Positions 1 to 5,130 of a stretch of 5,130 nucleotides of DNA are shown here, piece by piece. The translations under genes were made by a program, and so were the position numbers. This stretch comes from an uncultured Selenomonadales bacterium. Lineage in GTDB: Bacteria > Bacillota_C > Negativicutes > Selenomonadales > Selenomonadaceae. The notes beneath the pieces are model-generated. The model was not told where the DNA came from and searched no databases. It saw nothing but the letters and a program-made list of their open reading frames with translations. The stretch covers positions 1-5,130 of the forward strand of contig CALGGX010000129.1 in assembly GCA_937916025.1 (NCBI GenBank), written 5' to 3'. Every line of letters begins with the position of its first letter. Position 1 is the stretch's first letter.

Positions 1-150
1 AAGAGTCGGCAGGTTGCGAGCGATTCGGAAACGGTTTCGGCGGCTTCGGAAGAGCAGAGTGCAACCATGCATGAGATTGCGGATGCGAGCCGTTCGTTGG
101 CGGAGCAGGCGCAACAGATGCAGGGCGTCATTGCGAGATTCAAGATTTAA
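1..150 (+). CDS. Methyl-accepting chemotaxis protein, C-terminal fragment
   Basis: This is the last 49 codons of a chemoreceptor whose start lies left of the window; frame 1 is open from base 1 to a TAA at 148-150. The visible part is an alanine, serine, glutamate and glutamine-rich amphipathic helix. It contains VSAASEEQSATMHEIA (fragment residues 12-27), which matches the methylation-helix pattern of MCP signalling domains; the E17/E18/Q19 stretch is where CheR and CheB would act. The end, QMQGVIARFKI, is the usual close of the second arm of the cytoplasmic coiled coil. No CheR-tethering pentapeptide of the NWETF kind follows. Chemoreceptors are normally inner-membrane proteins that signal to CheA/CheW, but the ligand-binding part is not visible, so the stimulus is unknown. 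The gene appears to end its own transcription unit, since a terminator lies about 100 bases downstream. Confidence 0.9.
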   Translation, partial: KSRQVASDSETVSAASEEQSATMHEIADASRSLAEQAQQMQGVIARFKI

Positions 151-248
151 GAGATAAAAGAGAGGGAGGGTACGATATAAGTTGCCGCACGCCGACGCGA
201 GATTTCGGAGATTAAACGGCGCGGTCGTCAACGCGAGCGGGCGCAATA

Positions 249-284
249 AAAAAGCGCGTCGTTCCTCTCAGAGGCGCGCTTTTT
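249..284 (+). terminator. Rho-independent terminator between the MCP gene and purF
   Basis: AAAAAGCGCG (249-258) pairs with CGCGCTTTTT (275-284) without mismatch. Inside this, CCTC (264-267) pairs with GAGG (271-274) around a TCA loop, leaving a 5-nt bulge (TCGTT, 259-263) on the 5' side. The T-run at 280-284 serves rightward transcripts and the A-run at 248-253 gives a U-run on the other strand, so it could work in both directions. It sits about 100 bases after the MCP stop and about 50 bases before purF, so it probably ends the MCP transcript and insulates purF. The remaining sequence at 151-248 has no gene I can support. Confidence 0.85.
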
Positions 285-310
285 CCTCCCTTCGGCAGAC
301 GGAATAAAAT
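282..310 (+). promoter_or_regulatory. Tentative purF promoter
   Basis: TAAAAT at 305-310 matches the sigma-70 -10 consensus in five of six positions. The hexamer 17 bases upstream (282-287, TTTCCT) matches the -35 consensus poorly and overlaps the tail of the terminator. A start near base 317 would give a very short leader. The position between a terminator and the first gene of a run makes a promoter here likely, but the exact element is uncertain. I see no clear PurR box or purine riboswitch between 151 and 332. Confidence 0.3.
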
Positions 311-320
311 ACTTTGAATT

Positions 321-328
321 GGGGTGAG
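321..328 (+). promoter_or_regulatory. Ribosome binding site that decides the purF start
   Basis: GGGGTGAG is a good match to the anti-Shine-Dalgarno partner sequence and lies 5 nt before TTG 333. The alternative in-frame GTG at 324 is inside this element and has no Shine-Dalgarno sequence of its own. This favours initiation at TTG 333. Confidence 0.6.
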
Positions 329-332
329 AACA

Positions 333-1763
333 TTGGATTTCGCAGCAGACATTTCAATCGGTGAAGAATGCGGAGTGTTCGGAATGTATGATCTCGACGG
401 CGGCGACGTCGCCTCGACAATTTATTACGGACTTTACGCATTGCAACATCGCGGTCAGGAAAGTGCAGGCATCGCTGTAACCAATACCTCCAACGGCAAA
501 GACAATGTGTTGTGTCATAAAGGACTCGGCAGAATAAACCAAGTCTTTCGGCGCAAAAATATCGAGCAACTTAACGGCAATCTCGGCGTCGGTCACGTCC
601 GATATTCAACCGCCGGAGCCTCGACGCATGAAAACTCGCAACCGCTGGTGCTCGCTTACGTCAAAGGCACGCTGATGCTCGCGCATAACGGCAATCTCGT
701 CAATGCGCCGCAACTCCGACGGGAACTCGCCGAAAACGGCGCGATCTTTCAGACCACCATCGATACGGAAACAATCGCTTATCACATTGCGCGCGAGCGC
801 ATCAACACTCTCAATGTTCAGGATGCGGTCGTTCGAGCATTGCGAAAAGTCAAGGGCTCGTATTCGCTCGTCGTCGCCAGCCCGCGCAAATTGATCGGCG
901 CGCGCGATCCATTCGGATTCCGCCCGCTCGTGCTCGGAAAAAAAGACAACGCGTATATCATTGCCTCGGAAACTTGCGCGCTCGAAACAGTCGACGCGGA
1001 GTTCATTCGCGACATCGAGCCGGGCGAGGTGGTCACGATCGATCACGACGGCAATGTCGAGTCCAATCTCGATCTCGTACGTCCGCGTTTTCAAACCGCG
1101 CGCTGCATTTTCGAGTACATTTACTTCTGCCGCCCCGATACCTTTTTTGACGGCATGGATGTTACGCGTTCTCGGATCATTGCCGGACGCCTGCTTGCGA
1201 AAACTCATCCCGTCGATGCCGATCTCGTCGTCGGCGTTCCCGAATCCGGCAACATGGCCGCGCTCGGCTTCGCAATGGAATCGGGCATTCCTTACGGCAT
1301 TGCTTTTACCAAAAACACTTACGTCGGCAGAACTTTCATCAAACCGCAACAATCGATGCGCATTCAGAGCGTCAAAGTGAAACTCAACGTCCTGCGCGAG
1401 ATGGTTGAAGGCAAACGCATCGTGATGATCGACGACTCGATCGTGCGCGGCACGACGTCCGATCAGATCGTGACGATGCTTCGGAAGGCGGGCGCGAAGG
1501 AAGTACACATGCGCGTGTCGAGTCCGCCGTTCAAACATCCGTGCTATTTCGGCGTCGACATTCCGTCGGAAGATCAATTGATCGCCCATAATCGGACGGT
1601 TGAAGAAATTCGCGAGCTTATCGGCGCGGACTCGCTCGGCTACCTTCCGATCGAATGTTTAAGCGAGATGGCGGGCGGCTTGCCGATCTGCACGGCGTGT
1701 TTCGGCGGCATTTATCCGATCGATCCGCCGCTCGAGGACATCAGAGGAGAGTACGTCAAGTAG
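333..1763 (+). CDS. purF: Amidophosphoribosyltransferase (glutamine PRPP amidotransferase), Fe-S type
   Basis: PurF is a cytosolic enzyme that converts PRPP and glutamine to 5-phosphoribosylamine, the committed step of de novo purine synthesis. Residue numbers here count from TTG 333 (476 residues, the usual length). A short leader precedes EECGVFG; Cys13 is the expected Ntn nucleophile, freed by removal of the leader as in Bacillus PurF. Glutaminase motifs follow: RGQESAGI (about 40-47), HVRYSTAG (88-95) and HNGNLVN (118-124). The C-terminal phosphoribosyltransferase domain has the PRPP loop VMIDDSIVRGTTS (364-376). Cysteines in ARCIFEY (258), HPCYFG (404) and ICTACF (453, 456) match the four [4Fe-4S] ligands of the Bacillus enzyme, so an oxygen-sensitive cluster is expected. 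Starting at GTG 324 would add three residues. purF heads the four-gene run, and no other pur gene is visible. Confidence 0.97.
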   Translation: MDFAADISIGEECGVFGMYDLDGGDVASTIYYGLYALQHRGQESAGIAVTNTSNGKDNVLCHKGLGRINQVFRRKNIEQLNGNLGVGHVRYSTAGASTHENSQPLVLAYVKGTLMLAHNGNLVNAPQLRRELAENGAIFQTTIDTETIAYHIARERINTLNVQDAVVRALRKVKGSYSLVVASPRKLIGARDPFGFRPLVLGKKDNAYIIASETCALETVDAEFIRDIEPGEVVTIDHDGNVESNLDLVRPRFQTARCIFEYIYFCRPDTFFDGMDVTRSRIIAGRLLAKTHPVDADLVVGVPESGNMAALGFAMESGIPYGIAFTKNTYVGRTFIKPQQSMRIQSVKVKLNVLREMVEGKRIVMIDDSIVRGTTSDQIVTMLRKAGAKEVHMRVSSPPFKHPCYFGVDIPSEDQLIAHNRTVEEIRELIGADSLGYLPIECLSEMAGGLPICTACFGGIYPIDPPLEDIRGEYVK

Positions 1764-1772
1764 AATTTTTCG

Positions 1773-1780
1773 AGGAGGAT
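1773..1780 (+). promoter_or_regulatory. Strong ribosome binding site of the nitroreductase gene
   Basis: AGGAGGAT is a near-perfect Shine-Dalgarno sequence, 5 nt before ATG 1786 and 9 nt after the purF stop. The gene should therefore be translated well independently of purF. Confidence 0.85.
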
Positions 1781-1785
1781 TATCA

Positions 1786-2298
1786 ATGGATTTTTTGCAA
1801 TTGGTTAAATCGCGTTATTCGTGCCGGAAGATTGCCGACAAGCCGGTCGAACCGGAGAAGATTGATCGGATCATCGCGGCGGCGATTGCAGCACCGACCG
1901 CTAAAAACAATCAGCCTTACAAACTCTGGCTTTTCAAATCCGAAGAAGCAATGGAGAAACTCAAAGAGACGACGCACTTCACCTTCGGCGCAAAGATTGT
2001 GCTGGCAGTCGGAGTAAAAAAATCAGACGCCTTCACTCGGCCGTTCGATCAAAAAAATTACGGCGAGATCGACGGCGCGATCATTAGCACGCATATCATG
2101 CTCGCGATTGAAGCCGAAGGGCTTGCTTCGACATGGGTCGGATATTTCGACGCGCCGAAATTGCAAGAGCTGTTTCCGCAAATGAAAGAATTCGAGATGA
2201 TCGCGCTGTTCCCGATCGGTTATGCCGCCGAAGACGCAAAACCTTCTCCGCGCCATGCAGACCGCCGCGCGGTTGAAGACGTGCTCGAGGTTCTCTGA
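1786..2298 (+). CDS. Nitroreductase family protein (FMN-dependent oxidoreductase)
   Basis: This small flavoprotein of 170 residues fits the short, single-domain nitroreductase type. Enzymes of the family bind FMN, usually as homodimers in the cytosol, and use NAD(P)H to reduce nitro compounds, quinones or flavins; the natural substrate cannot be told from sequence. The N-terminal SRYSCRK (9-15) carries the arginines that hold the FMN phosphate. APTAKNNQP (36-44) is the second flavin-contacting motif. The segment 96-119 (DGAII through EGLASTWVG) matches the conserved helix and turn near the isoalloxazine ring. PIGYAAEDAKPSPRHADRR (143-161) is the typical C-terminal signature. ATG 1786 is well supported by its Shine-Dalgarno sequence. 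The gene lies 22 nt behind purF and 7 nt before the next gene, so it is probably co-transcribed. No known pathway joins it to purine synthesis. Confidence 0.93.
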   Translation: MDFLQLVKSRYSCRKIADKPVEPEKIDRIIAAAIAAPTAKNNQPYKLWLFKSEEAMEKLKETTHFTFGAKIVLAVGVKKSDAFTRPFDQKNYGEIDGAIISTHIMLAIEAEGLASTWVGYFDAPKLQELFPQMKEFEMIALFPIGYAAEDAKPSPRHADRRAVEDVLEVL

Positions 2299-2305
2299 TT
2301 GCGCA

Positions 2306-3433
2306 ATGAACAATTTTTTTAATCGATACAACAATCTTACGGAATTGCTCGCCAATGTCGATCTCGGGATGCTCGTAACGGCGGCAAGAGAAAATGCTCT
2401 GCAGGCTTGGCTTGTCGAGCGTTTTTATTACGAGCAGGCGCATCAACTCAAATCGGAGCGCGTCAACGAACTCGACGGCGACGAACTTCGCTTTGTGCTT
2501 TGCGGCGAGCTCGGCATCGATCTGATGAGCCTTTCCGAGTACGACACGCGGGCGATCGAGCGCGCAGTTGCCCGTCATCGCCGAAAACTGCTTTACATCA
2601 ATCCCGACGCCGGCGATCCCGACGGATCGATCGTCGAGACGCAAACGCAATTGCGCGATCTGTTCGGAAAAAATTCCGGTTCGGTCATTTATCTCTGCGG
2701 CGGCGAGTTTCAAATTCCGCTCCACAAACATTCAATCACATACATTGGTCGAGACAACGCGATCATCAACATCGTAAGTCGACAGCCGATCAATTTTGAC
2801 GAGGCTGACATCATTCTCAAAAACCTCACGCTGTATCTGCAATATCTCACGCCCGCGCAACTTACTCTCGAGCGTTCGGAGAACATCAAATTCGTACTCG
2901 GACGGCGGCTCGCGCTCGATGCCGAACTTCAGCGACGCGAGTTGTATGCGTTTCTGCAGGGGCGCGATCCCTTCGAGAGTTTTGCGTCATTCGAGCGGCG
3001 TTCGGAAGAAATGCGCGGCATCGTCGTCGGCGAAGTACTGCTCGACAAGGCTGATTTCGACATCACGCGAAACATTTTCGAGTTGCATCCGCGTTGGCGC
3101 ATCGATTTCATCAAGCCAATAAAAAAATTCGCGAGCAACAAGTTTTTCTGCGTCTTCGTCAACGCCGAAAATGCCGCGCGGATGTTTGAGATCGAGTCTC
3201 GCAAACAGTTGATCTATGCCGACTTCGGCACCGAAGGTTCCGACGCCGCGATCAAAGTGTTGTATTTAATGACGGAAGCGTGCGGCAAACTGCTCATTCT
3301 GTCGACGGATAAGCCGTCCATGAAATCGGTCGACGAATTTGCAAGTCAAACGTCCGGCTCGGGAGACGCGGGCTACGGTCTCGAGTTGATCGCCGCATTC
3401 AAATCAAATCTCGCAACCGAGTTCGGCTCATGA
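2306..3433 (+). CDS. Hypothetical protein with a possible beta-helix segment
   Basis: I do not recognise this 375-residue protein as a named family. It has no signal peptide or clear membrane segment, so it is probably cytoplasmic. Residues 1-95 look helical, acidic and arginine-rich (RFVLCGELGIDLMSLSEYD at about 62-80, then RHRRK). From about 126 the sequence turns beta-rich: VIYLCGGEFQIPLHKHSITY, then GRDNAIINI, then a run of short hydrophobic strands to about 200. This spacing recalls pectin-lyase-like beta-helix repeats, but that is an impression only. Residues 205-270 are charged and helical. The end (280-375) has FFCVFVN and KLLILSTDKPS strands. ATG 2306 is chosen because it lies 7 nt after the nitroreductase stop; an upstream in-frame ATG at 2222 would bury 28 codons inside that gene. 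The Shine-Dalgarno sequence is poor (GAGG, 15 nt away), so reinitiation is likely. It overlaps the next gene by 4 nt. Confidence 0.85.
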   Translation: MNNFFNRYNNLTELLANVDLGMLVTAARENALQAWLVERFYYEQAHQLKSERVNELDGDELRFVLCGELGIDLMSLSEYDTRAIERAVARHRRKLLYINPDAGDPDGSIVETQTQLRDLFGKNSGSVIYLCGGEFQIPLHKHSITYIGRDNAIINIVSRQPINFDEADIILKNLTLYLQYLTPAQLTLERSENIKFVLGRRLALDAELQRRELYAFLQGRDPFESFASFERRSEEMRGIVVGEVLLDKADFDITRNIFELHPRWRIDFIKPIKKFASNKFFCVFVNAENAARMFEIESRKQLIYADFGTEGSDAAIKVLYLMTEACGKLLILSTDKPSMKSVDEFASQTSGSGDAGYGLELIAAFKSNLATEFGS

Positions 3434-4239
3434 TGAATGCATTCCACACATTAAGGACGCGCGGCGAGCATTTTTCGATGCCGAGGTTCGAGTTGTTGAC
3501 GATGATCTTATCCGCACTCGAATGGAAGAAACACAACGGCGCGATCAAACTCGTCACCGATCGGCGCGGCGAGGAGTATATTCGCTCGCTCGACATTGCC
3601 GATATTTACGACGAGCTCGACGCGTCGCTCGATGGCATTTCCGAACTCGGCATTGATGAAAAGACATTCTGGGCGGGCGCGAAACTCTTGGCGTTGAGTC
3701 GTCAACAATGCCCTTGCGTGATGATCGATCTTGACTTCATCGTGTGGCAGCCGCTCGACTTCTCGCCGTATCGATCGGATATCGCCGTCATTCACTTCGA
3801 GCAGATCGGCAATGACGTTTACCCGCCGTCGGAGTTCTTTCGATTCAAAGACGGCTTTCGATTGCCGGACGCGCTCGATTGGAATGTAAAGGCTTGCAAC
3901 ACCGCGTTTGCATACTTCGGCTCGAAAAAATTCGTGCGGCGATATTGCGAGTTTGCATTCGAGTTCATGCGCGCGGCGGACGGCGGCGGCTTGCCGTACA
4001 TGGTTTTTGCCGAGCAACGATGGTTGGCAATGTGCGCGCGGCTGATGAATGTTCCGGTGCATGAATTGTCTTCGCTCGGGGAACTGTTCGGCGGTCGGCA
4101 AAAGTACTTCACTCATGTCTGGGGCGCGAAACGGCAATTGCGAGACGAGCCGATGCGCGCGGAAAAATTCTGCTCCGATTGCGTAGCGCGCCTTCAACAT
4201 GATTTTCCGAAATTCGAGTTCAGAAATATAATTGCCTGA
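3430..4239 (+). CDS. Putative GT-A-type glycosyltransferase, DUF6734-like
   Basis: This soluble protein of 269 residues resembles the DUF6734 / glycosyltransferase-like group; the assignment is from recalled pattern, not a search. Supporting signals appear in the expected order: an N-terminal segment ending in LVTDRRGEEY (41-50), as in families where a strand leads to a TD turn; WAGAKLLAL (81-89); then CPCVMIDLDFIVWQPL (94-109), where D100-L-D102 would be the metal- and nucleotide-sugar-binding DxD; CNTAFAYFG (156-164), like the NTG-type acceptor loop; FAEQRWLA (194-201); and HVWG (229-232). If right, it moves a sugar from a nucleotide donor to an unknown acceptor. ATG 3430 overlaps the upstream TGA (ATGA); a second ATG follows at 3433. 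No Shine-Dalgarno sequence is evident, so translation is probably coupled to the upstream gene. The 3' end overlaps the opposite-strand gene by 20 nt. Confidence 0.8.
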   Translation: MMNAFHTLRTRGEHFSMPRFELLTMILSALEWKKHNGAIKLVTDRRGEEYIRSLDIADIYDELDASLDGISELGIDEKTFWAGAKLLALSRQQCPCVMIDLDFIVWQPLDFSPYRSDIAVIHFEQIGNDVYPPSEFFRFKDGFRLPDALDWNVKACNTAFAYFGSKKFVRRYCEFAFEFMRAADGGGLPYMVFAEQRWLAMCARLMNVPVHELSSLGELFGGRQKYFTHVWGAKRQLRDEPMRAEKFCSDCVARLQHDFPKFEFRNIIA

Positions 4240-4984
4240 CTTCCCCGGCAATGCGCTCGATGTTGTTCGGTCGGAAGCGAATGTTGTAGCCGACGAAATA
4301 CGGCGAAGTTGCAAAGCGCGGCATCACCTTCGCATAGAAATTTTCGCCGCGATGATAGAAGAAAATGTTGTAGCTCGTCAAATTTTTTCTGAAGTGATGC
4401 GTCAGGTAATGCACGCCGATTTGAATGAACCGCGCGAGCGGCTCGAGCGGCGCGCCGAACTCCGAGATCACATTCAATTCTCCGAAACCCACTCGAGGAC
4501 ACGTCGAGACATTCAGCTCGACGCCGTCCTTTTTTTTGATCTCAATGCCCTGCAACTCGATCGGATCAAACAACAGCTCCGCGCGGAGTTTCGGAAAGCC
4601 GACCAATTGCATGTGCGGATGTTTAATCGTGCCGCCCGACAACGGACCGTAATTTTTGAAAAACAAAACGTCTTCGTATCGCCCGCAATCGAGCAGGCGT
4701 CGCCAATGTTTGATCGCCAATCGCAACAGCCGCACCATGTGCTCGAGAGTGTAGTCCGGCATGTCCGCCGAGCACTCGCGCCCTTCAATCAACACAAATT
4801 GATCCGCGCCGACGACGACGTTGTATTTGTTCTCGAGCAGAATGATGTCGTCGTCCGTGTCGATGATGCCCGTCAAATGTTCGACATCGCAAAACGGACA
4901 GTTATTTTCAGTGTGAATGATATTTTCGGGCTTAATGGAGCCTATATCGGTGTTGAATTTAATCAAATTGATATTGTTTGACAT
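4220..4984 (-). CDS. DUF4931 protein, GalT-like member of the HIT superfamily
   Basis: This protein of 254 residues closely follows the DUF4931 family known from Bacillus and other Firmicutes, related to galactose-1-phosphate uridylyltransferase. ENNCPFC (26-32) gives the CxxC pair expected to bind zinc, as in GalT. FFKNYGPLSGGTIKHPHMQ (108-126) holds the HPHxQ motif, where the second histidine (H124) would form the nucleotidyl intermediate. Further family landmarks are VGFGELNVI (165-173), SYNIFFYHRG (204-213) and PRFATSPYFVGY (222-233). The family reaction is not established; nucleotide-sugar or nucleotidyl transfer is inferred from the motifs. It is expected to be cytosolic. ATG at 4984-4982 is backed by GAGGTGA, 6 nt away. 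The length matches the family and nothing appears broken. The gene is read leftward and converges on the glycosyltransferase gene. Confidence 0.92.
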   Translation of the reverse strand: MSNNINLIKFNTDIGSIKPENIIHTENNCPFCDVEHLTGIIDTDDDIILLENKYNVVVGADQFVLIEGRECSADMPDYTLEHMVRLLRLAIKHWRRLLDCGRYEDVLFFKNYGPLSGGTIKHPHMQLVGFPKLRAELLFDPIELQGIEIKKKDGVELNVSTCPRVGFGELNVISEFGAPLEPLARFIQIGVHYLTHHFRKNLTSYNIFFYHRGENFYAKVMPRFATSPYFVGYNIRFRPNNIERIAGEVRQLYF

Positions 4985-4990
4985 CTCGCC

Positions 4991-4997
4991 TCACCTC
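4991..4997 (-). promoter_or_regulatory. Strong ribosome binding site of the DUF4931 gene
   Basis: On the minus strand GAGGTGA lies 6 nt before the ATG at 4984. It is an almost complete match to the Shine-Dalgarno consensus and fixes the start of the gene. Confidence 0.9.
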
Positions 4998-5068
4998 GTA
5001 AATAGTTTACCACAAATTTGCAGAAAATTAAATCAAAGAGAAAAATTTTCTTCAACAAAAAGACGCTA

Positions 5069-5097
5069 AATTTAATTCGTTTGTCATTGTCATTCAA
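5069..5097 (-). promoter_or_regulatory. Candidate promoter of the DUF4931 gene
   Basis: On the minus strand TTGAAT (5097-5092, four of six matches to the -35 consensus) is followed after 17 nt by TAAATT (5074-5069, four of six matches to the -10). Transcription would start near 5062 and leave a leader of about 78 nt. An alternative is the extended -10 TGGTAAACT ending at 5004, but it would start transcripts almost inside the ribosome binding site and has only a weak -35. In such AT-rich DNA moderate matches arise by chance, so this is tentative. Confidence 0.4.
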
Positions 5098-5109
5098 ATA
5101 TGATATAAT
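5081..5109 (+). promoter_or_regulatory. Near-consensus sigma-70 promoter reading out of the window
   Basis: TTGTCA (5081-5086) matches the -35 consensus in five of six positions. After exactly 17 nt comes TATAAT (5104-5109), a perfect -10, preceded by TG at 5101-5102 so that it is also an extended -10 (TGATATAAT). The expected start is near 5116. It must serve a rightward gene beyond base 5130 that is not visible here. The gene would be divergent from the DUF4931 gene. Confidence 0.85.
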
Positions 5110-5129
5110 AACAATATATATTCTGAATG
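5091..5129 (+). repeat. Interrupted inverted repeat around the rightward -10 element
   Basis: CATTCAAATAT (5091-5101) is the reverse complement of ATATTCTGAATG (5118-5129) except for one extra base, a C at 5123, in the right arm. The 16-nt centre holds the -10 hexamer and the predicted start site. A dimeric repressor binding here would block the promoter, but the AT-richness means chance is a real alternative. Confidence 0.45.
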
Positions 5130-5130
5130 T

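Noticed and set aside
193..261. A possible antiterminator: CGACGCG (193-199) complementary to CGCGTCG (255-261), competing with the terminator stem
   Set aside because: Only seven bases in a stretch rich in CG dinucleotides, with many similar pairings possible. No riboswitch or leader peptide was found to support it.
182..307. A short open frame from TTG 182 preceded by a purine-rich GGGAGGG stretch
   Set aside because: It reads straight through the terminator hairpin, the spacing from the purine run is long, and the product is arginine-rich without any pattern.
606..1589. A 327-codon open frame on the minus strand inside purF
   Set aside because: It lies wholly antisense to a well-conserved gene, is full of arginine, histidine and alanine, and resembles no protein. 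The GC-biased codons of purF leave this frame open by chance.
2222..2305. A longer start for the unknown protein at ATG 2222
   Set aside because: It would overlap the end of the nitroreductase gene by 77 bases, and the extra 28 residues look like out-of-frame translation. ATG 2306 sits just after the upstream stop.
4231..4252. A 6-bp hairpin at the convergent gene ends as a terminator
   Set aside because: The stem is short, the loop is 10 nt, and no T-run follows on either strand.
3508..4314. A 268-codon open frame on the minus strand opposite the glycosyltransferase gene
   Set aside because: It has no ribosome site or recognisable motif and overlaps two better-supported genes.
4232..4981. 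A 249-codon open frame on the plus strand opposite the DUF4931 gene
   Set aside because: It spans nearly the whole DUF4931 gene in antisense. The DUF4931 frame has family motifs and a strong ribosome site; this one has neither.
1..5130. tRNA, rRNA, CRISPR arrays, insertion sequences or phage genes
   Set aside because: I saw no regularly spaced repeats, transposase-like frames, terminal inverted repeats or tRNA-like cloverleaf sequences; nearly all of the window is explained by the genes listed.

Overview
The window looks like ordinary chromosomal DNA from an anaerobic Firmicute. The coding part is moderately GC-rich and favours codons such as TCG, CGC, GAT and ATC. PurF is the iron-sulfur, propeptide-bearing Bacillus type, several genes have strong Shine-Dalgarno sites, and the left-edge protein has a typical Firmicute chemoreceptor tail. 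From the style of the proteins I lean towards the Negativicutes (Selenomonas-like). That is an inference from memory, not from a search.

Layout. Bases 1-150 are the 3' end of a methyl-accepting chemotaxis protein. A non-coding gap of about 180 bases follows and carries a bulged, probably bidirectional intrinsic terminator (249-284). Then comes a compact rightward run of four genes: purF (333-1763), a small FMN nitroreductase (1786-2298), an unrecognised 375-residue protein with a possible beta-helix segment (2306-3433), and a putative GT-A-type glycosyltransferase resembling DUF6734 (3430-4239). The spacings are 22 nt, 7 nt and a 4-nt ATGA overlap, so the four are probably one transcription unit. 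On the opposite strand lies a DUF4931 / GalT-like HIT-superfamily gene (4220-4984). Its 3' end overlaps the glycosyltransferase gene by 20 nt, tail to tail, and I see no terminator between them. The last 146 bases are AT-rich and non-coding. They carry a near-consensus sigma-70 promoter pointing right, out of the window, and a weaker candidate promoter pointing left for the DUF4931 gene. An interrupted inverted repeat surrounds the rightward -10 element.

How the genes may work together. PurF makes the first committed intermediate of purine synthesis. The nitroreductase is probably just a neighbour in the transcript. The unknown protein and the glycosyltransferase are translationally coupled and are the most likely functional pair. 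The DUF4931 protein has the zinc and histidine motifs of nucleotide-sugar transferases, so a link to sugar-nucleotide chemistry is possible but unproven. There is no strong evidence for a new defence, mobile or RNA-based system. The best candidates for something undescribed are the unknown-protein/glycosyltransferase pair and the right-edge promoter region.
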